A program made the position numbers and the translations under genes. 9,868 nucleotides of DNA from Spirochaetota bacterium (GTDB lineage Bacteria; Spirochaetota; UBA4802; JAFGJZ01): contig JAKJGA010000059.1 of NCBI GenBank assembly GCA_022704645.1, positions 1 through 9,868 of the forward strand, read 5' to 3'. Below, piece by piece: positions 7,140-9,868 of this stretch. The notes below the pieces were generated by a model. It was not told the origin of the DNA, did not search any database, and saw only the letters and a list, made by a program, of their open reading frames with translations. Position 1 is the stretch's first letter; each line of letters starts with the position of its first letter.

Positions 7140-9026
7140 TTACGGAATAAATGACAGGCGGCACAAAAAGCCGCTTTTGCCTGAAATTTCAAATGTCCCC
7201 TTGAGCTGGTTTTCTGCGATATTTTTAGCCATTTTCAGACCGAGCTGACCGCTTTTATCAAGAGAAAAATCATCACTTAATCCGCATCCGTTGTCAGAAT
7301 AATCAATCATGATCTGGTTTTTTTTGAAGCTGCTTTTGAATAATATTGAAGGATTAGGTGTGTCTTTAAATGCATGTTTTTGTGAATCAATAATGAGTTC
7401 TGAAACTATAAGCCCGATGGGAACTGCCATTTCTACATCAAGCATTATGTTTTCCTGAATATCAATTATTATTTTTGGTTTGTTGATTTCGTAGCATTCA
7501 ATGAAACGGAAAAGATCTTTTATGTATGATTTTAATTCAATTTGCGACAGATCATTTGATTCGTAAAGTTTCTGATGAACAAGCGCCATCGAGAGAATTC
7601 TGCTTTCAAGTTCTTTTAGTATCTTCGCAAATGAATTATCCGAAACACCGCTTGTGTGGAGTCTTATCATCGAGCATATTATCTGCATGTTATTTTTTGT
7701 GCGGTGATAAAGTTCTTTTAACAAAGTGTTTTTGTCTTCAATTGTTTTCTTTAATTCAATTTCGGTATTGCGTTTATCTGTTATATCCATAATACCGAGC
7801 AAAACCCCGGTTAATTTTTCAGAAGAGTCTATCATCGGAACTACTGTGATGCTTGAATAAATCTGACTGCCTGATAATGATTTGATAGGAAGTTCACAAA
7901 TAGAAACCATTCCGTTTTCAATGATTTTTCTGAAATCAGAAACAGAATCATCTTTATCAATTATGAAATTAATAAACTCGTTTCCGGTTATTGAATCATC
8001 GGATTCTTTTCCGAGAAGTTTGATGATGCACGGATTAGCGTAGATTATTTTAGAATTGGCGTCCAATAGAATAATTCCTTCACGGAGAGATTCGACAAGA
8101 GAACGGTACTTTTTCTCACTTTTCATATATTCATTTTTTGCATTTTCCCGTTCTTCCATTAGTCTGTCGATTTTTCTTCCGACTTCCGATGAAATGCTGA
8201 ATGCAGATGATACAGCAAAAATGATTACCAGAATCAGCGTAGCCGCAGTAAAATAATTCTGATTAAAATCAAAAGTTATGTTAAGTTTTAAGATGATTCC
8301 CTGTAGAAGAGTCATAATAATCAGAAGGGGAAGAATGTTTGATAGAATTCTGGATGCGGTTGATTTATCGAAAAAATATTTTAGAGGTTTTGATGATCTG
8401 TCTGAGCTGAAAAAGAAAATTAATCCGAAAACTAGAAAGTTTATGCCGGTCGGAAAGGAAACGAATCCTGACAATAGAGGATTTTCATAGATGTAGCCTG
8501 TAAAAATCAAAAATCCGGTAAAAAAAGTGAGAAGGCACGATATCTGATAAATTGTCCGCATAATTTTAATTTTCGAAAAACTATTAACCAGACTGATTGA
8601 GTTAATCTGCAGTAGGATGCAGAAGCTTAATGAAGAAATTACTCCGGTATTTACTCCTTCTATTTTTTCGAGTAGAGAGGATGGAATTATCACGAATTCT
8701 ATATTTTCGGGAAAATTAAAGATCCGGCTGGAGAAAATGAGAAAAAGTATCAGCATTGAAAGTATTAGTATAATTCGGGATAGGGTTTTCTTTTTAAATT
8801 CTAAACAAACAAATGACATTGAAAGAAGTATAGATATCAGCGCAGTTGCAGGAGACATTGCTTTTAGGTTTTCGAAAAAAGAAGCAAGAATCAGATTCTG
8901 GGTTATCCATCCCGACATAACAGCAAACGGAATGGCAAATGGAGAGTAAAATAGTATCCATGCCCAAATTTTGCGAGTATTCACCACAACCCCCGGCAAA
9001 AAATATTTGAGCAATGGCGACTGCAA
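7140..9026 (-). CDS. Membrane sensor histidine kinase, HisKA_2 type, with PAS domain
   Basis: A 628-residue sensor kinase. The N-terminal 285 residues hold about eight transmembrane helices and carry the MSPATAL and FPTGINFLVFGL segments of a widespread multi-helix sensor module. A helical linker leads to a PAS domain at about 305-420 (YRSLVESLREGIILLD to GIMDITDKR). Then come the HisKA_2 dimerisation region ELYHRTKNNMQ with presumed phospho-acceptor His441 and an ATPase domain with DNGCGL (Asp578) and GQLGLKMAKNI. In the N-box, SELIIDSQKHAF has Asp547 where the family normally has Asn. No response regulator is adjacent. The annotated start is a TTG without SD, the first start codon after an in-frame stop at 9036-9038. 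GTG at 8984, five bases after GGGGG, is an alternative, giving an N-terminus of about 614 residues in total. It lies 49 bases downstream of dapF; its TAA touches the GerMN stop. Confidence 0.88.
   Translation of the reverse strand: MQSPLLKYFLPGVVVNTRKIWAWILFYSPFAIPFAVMSGWITQNLILASFFENLKAMSPATALISILLSMSFVCLEFKKKTLSRIILILSMLILFLIFSSRIFNFPENIEFVIIPSSLLEKIEGVNTGVISSLSFCILLQINSISLVNSFSKIKIMRTIYQISCLLTFFTGFLIFTGYIYENPLLSGFVSFPTGINFLVFGLIFFFSSDRSSKPLKYFFDKSTASRILSNILPLLIIMTLLQGIILKLNITFDFNQNYFTAATLILVIIFAVSSAFSISSEVGRKIDRLMEERENAKNEYMKSEKKYRSLVESLREGIILLDANSKIIYANPCIIKLLGKESDDSITGNEFINFIIDKDDSVSDFRKIIENGMVSICELPIKSLSGSQIYSSITVVPMIDSSEKLTGVLLGIMDITDKRNTEIELKKTIEDKNTLLKELYHRTKNNMQIICSMIRLHTSGVSDNSFAKILKELESRILSMALVHQKLYESNDLSQIELKSYIKDLFRFIECYEINKPKIIIDIQENIMLDVEMAVPIGLIVSELIIDSQKHAFKDTPNPSILFKSSFKKNQIMIDYSDNGCGLSDDFSLDKSGQLGLKMAKNIAENQLKGTFEISGKSGFLCRLSFIP
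7158..7178 (+). terminator. Likely intrinsic terminator of the GerMN gene, inside the kinase 3' end
   Basis: GCGGC (7158-7162) and GCCGC (7170-7174) form a short GC stem around the loop ACAAAAA and are followed by TTTT (7175-7178), 19 bases after the GerMN stop. CAGG (7155-7158) and CCTG (7180-7183) could pair as a further outer stem. The stem is only five pairs and it codes within the kinase gene on the other strand, so the call is moderate. Confidence 0.42.
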
Positions 9027-9049
9027 ATGAAACGATTAATTGATACTAA

Positions 9050-9079
9050 ATTATAATATAGACGAAATCAAGATATTAA
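9050..9079 (-). promoter_or_regulatory. Possible promoter of the sensor kinase gene
   Basis: On the minus strand TTAATA (9079-9074, 4 of 6 to the -35 box) and a perfect TATAAT (9055-9050) are 18 bases apart, in the dapF-kinase gap. Transcription from here would start near 9043, in front of both candidate kinase start codons. In AT-rich DNA such boxes arise easily, and read-through from dapF is also possible since no terminator is seen. Confidence 0.35.
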
Positions 9080-9868
9080 TTCAGCGGCCATACTCCCCTG
9101 TATATTTCTACAGCCGGACCTGTCATATAAACCAGTCCGTTTTTATCATTCCATTCTATATTCAGATCTCCGCCTCTGAGTTTGACAGTTGCTTTTCGGG
9201 AAGTTTTATCGTTTAAATGAGATGCTACCACCGCAGCTGAAGCGCCTGTTCCGCAGGCAAGAGTCTCTCCGGCACCGCGTTCCCACGTTCTCTGTTCAAT
9301 TTTAGTTTTGCTTATAACTTTGACGAATTCGACATTTGTTTTGTGAGGAAAAAGCGGATGGTTTTCAATCATCTGCCCGTACTTAGCGAGCGGAAAATTT
9401 TCAAGATCTTCGACAAATATTACTGCATGAGGGTTTCCCATTGATACTGCAGTGATGTTGAATTTGACAGAGTCTTCAAGCTCAATCGTTTCGTCGATAA
9501 CGCTTCCGTGTTCGCCGATCATAGGAATGTGTGAACGTTCAAGAATAGGCATGCCCATGTCTACGGTAACGCTTGAAACTTTATTGTCCTTTACTGTAAG
9601 AAATACTTCTTTGTTTCCGGCCTTGGTTTCGATGATCAAATCCTTTGAAGAAGTCAGACCATTGTCGAAAACATATTTTGCGAAACAGCGTATACCGTTG
9701 CCGCACATTTCTGCTTCACTTCCGTCGGAGTTGAACATTCTCATTCTGAAATCGGCTTTATCGGATGGAAGAATTAAAATGAGTCCGTCAGAACCTGCCC
9801 CGTAATGTCTATCGCTGATAAGTTTGGAAAGCTTTGACGGATTCTCCGGGATTTGTTTCGTTGCATCA
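9076..9868 (-). CDS. dapF: Diaminopimelate epimerase DapF (5' end outside window)
   Basis: Cofactor-independent epimerase that converts LL- to meso-diaminopimelate for lysine and peptidoglycan synthesis. The frame remains open to the window edge; the ATG at 9744 is internal because conserved sequence precedes it: RHYGAGSDGLILI, then DFRMRMFNSDGSEAEMCGNG. Only about the first 15-20 residues of the protein should be missing. Both catalytic cysteines of the two-base mechanism are present, in MCGNGIRC (codon at 9703-9705) and LACGTGAS (codon at 9253-9255). SMGNPHAVIFV, ERGAGET and LRGGDLNIEW are further family blocks, and the end TGPAVEIYRGVW is typical. It shows the organism makes meso-DAP. The sensor kinase gene follows 49 bases downstream on the same strand. 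Confidence 0.95.
   Translation of the reverse strand, partial: DATKQIPENPSKLSKLISDRHYGAGSDGLILILPSDKADFRMRMFNSDGSEAEMCGNGIRCFAKYVFDNGLTSSKDLIIETKAGNKEVFLTVKDNKVSSVTVDMGMPILERSHIPMIGEHGSVIDETIELEDSVKFNITAVSMGNPHAVIFVEDLENFPLAKYGQMIENHPLFPHKTNVEFVKVISKTKIEQRTWERGAGETLACGTGASAAVVASHLNDKTSRKATVKLRGGDLNIEWNDKNGLVYMTGPAVEIYRGVWPLN

Overview
The window is AT-rich bacterial chromosome, almost fully coding, from a Gram-negative (diderm) organism. A TolC-type outer-membrane channel protein and a DapF (meso-diaminopimelate) gene support the diderm reading; the phylum cannot be settled from this sequence. I see no tRNA, rRNA, CRISPR array, insertion sequence or phage gene.

Layout. Positions 1-926 (+) are the 3' part of a TolC-family gene. 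It converges, two bases apart, on a seven-gene minus-strand operon running from 6362 down to 929: a YjbR/MmcQ-like gene, a four-helix membrane protein of unknown function, then bioA, bioF, bioG, bioC and bioD. Most junctions are 4-base ATGA overlaps (bioG/bioC overlap by 8 bases), so the genes are probably translationally coupled. Diverging from the operon head at about 6370-6470 is a (+) gene for a membrane-anchored GerMN-domain protein ending at 7139. It abuts, with no gap, the end of a minus-strand hybrid histidine-kinase-type sensor gene (7140-9026; multi-helix sensor, PAS, HisKA_2-type dimerisation region, ATPase domain; no receiver domain). The 5'-truncated dapF lies upstream of the kinase on the same strand at the right edge.

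Function. BioC methylates malonyl-ACP so that fatty-acid synthesis can build the pimeloyl chain. BioG removes the methyl ester. BioF, BioA and BioD then make KAPA, DAPA and dethiobiotin. bioB, the last step, is not in the window. The most notable observation is that bioF carries an in-frame TAA at codon 281 while the remaining 113 codons, with the conserved RPPTVP region, stay open in the same frame. As read, the operon encodes a truncated BioF and the pathway would be broken at that step, unless the stop is a sequencing error, is read through, or a second KAPA synthase exists elsewhere.

Other points worth a second look are a perfect 7+1+7 palindrome between the divergent promoters, an Asp in place of the usual N-box Asn in the kinase, and stem-loops at the zero-gap convergent junction near 7140. 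I did not find a clearly new multi-gene system.
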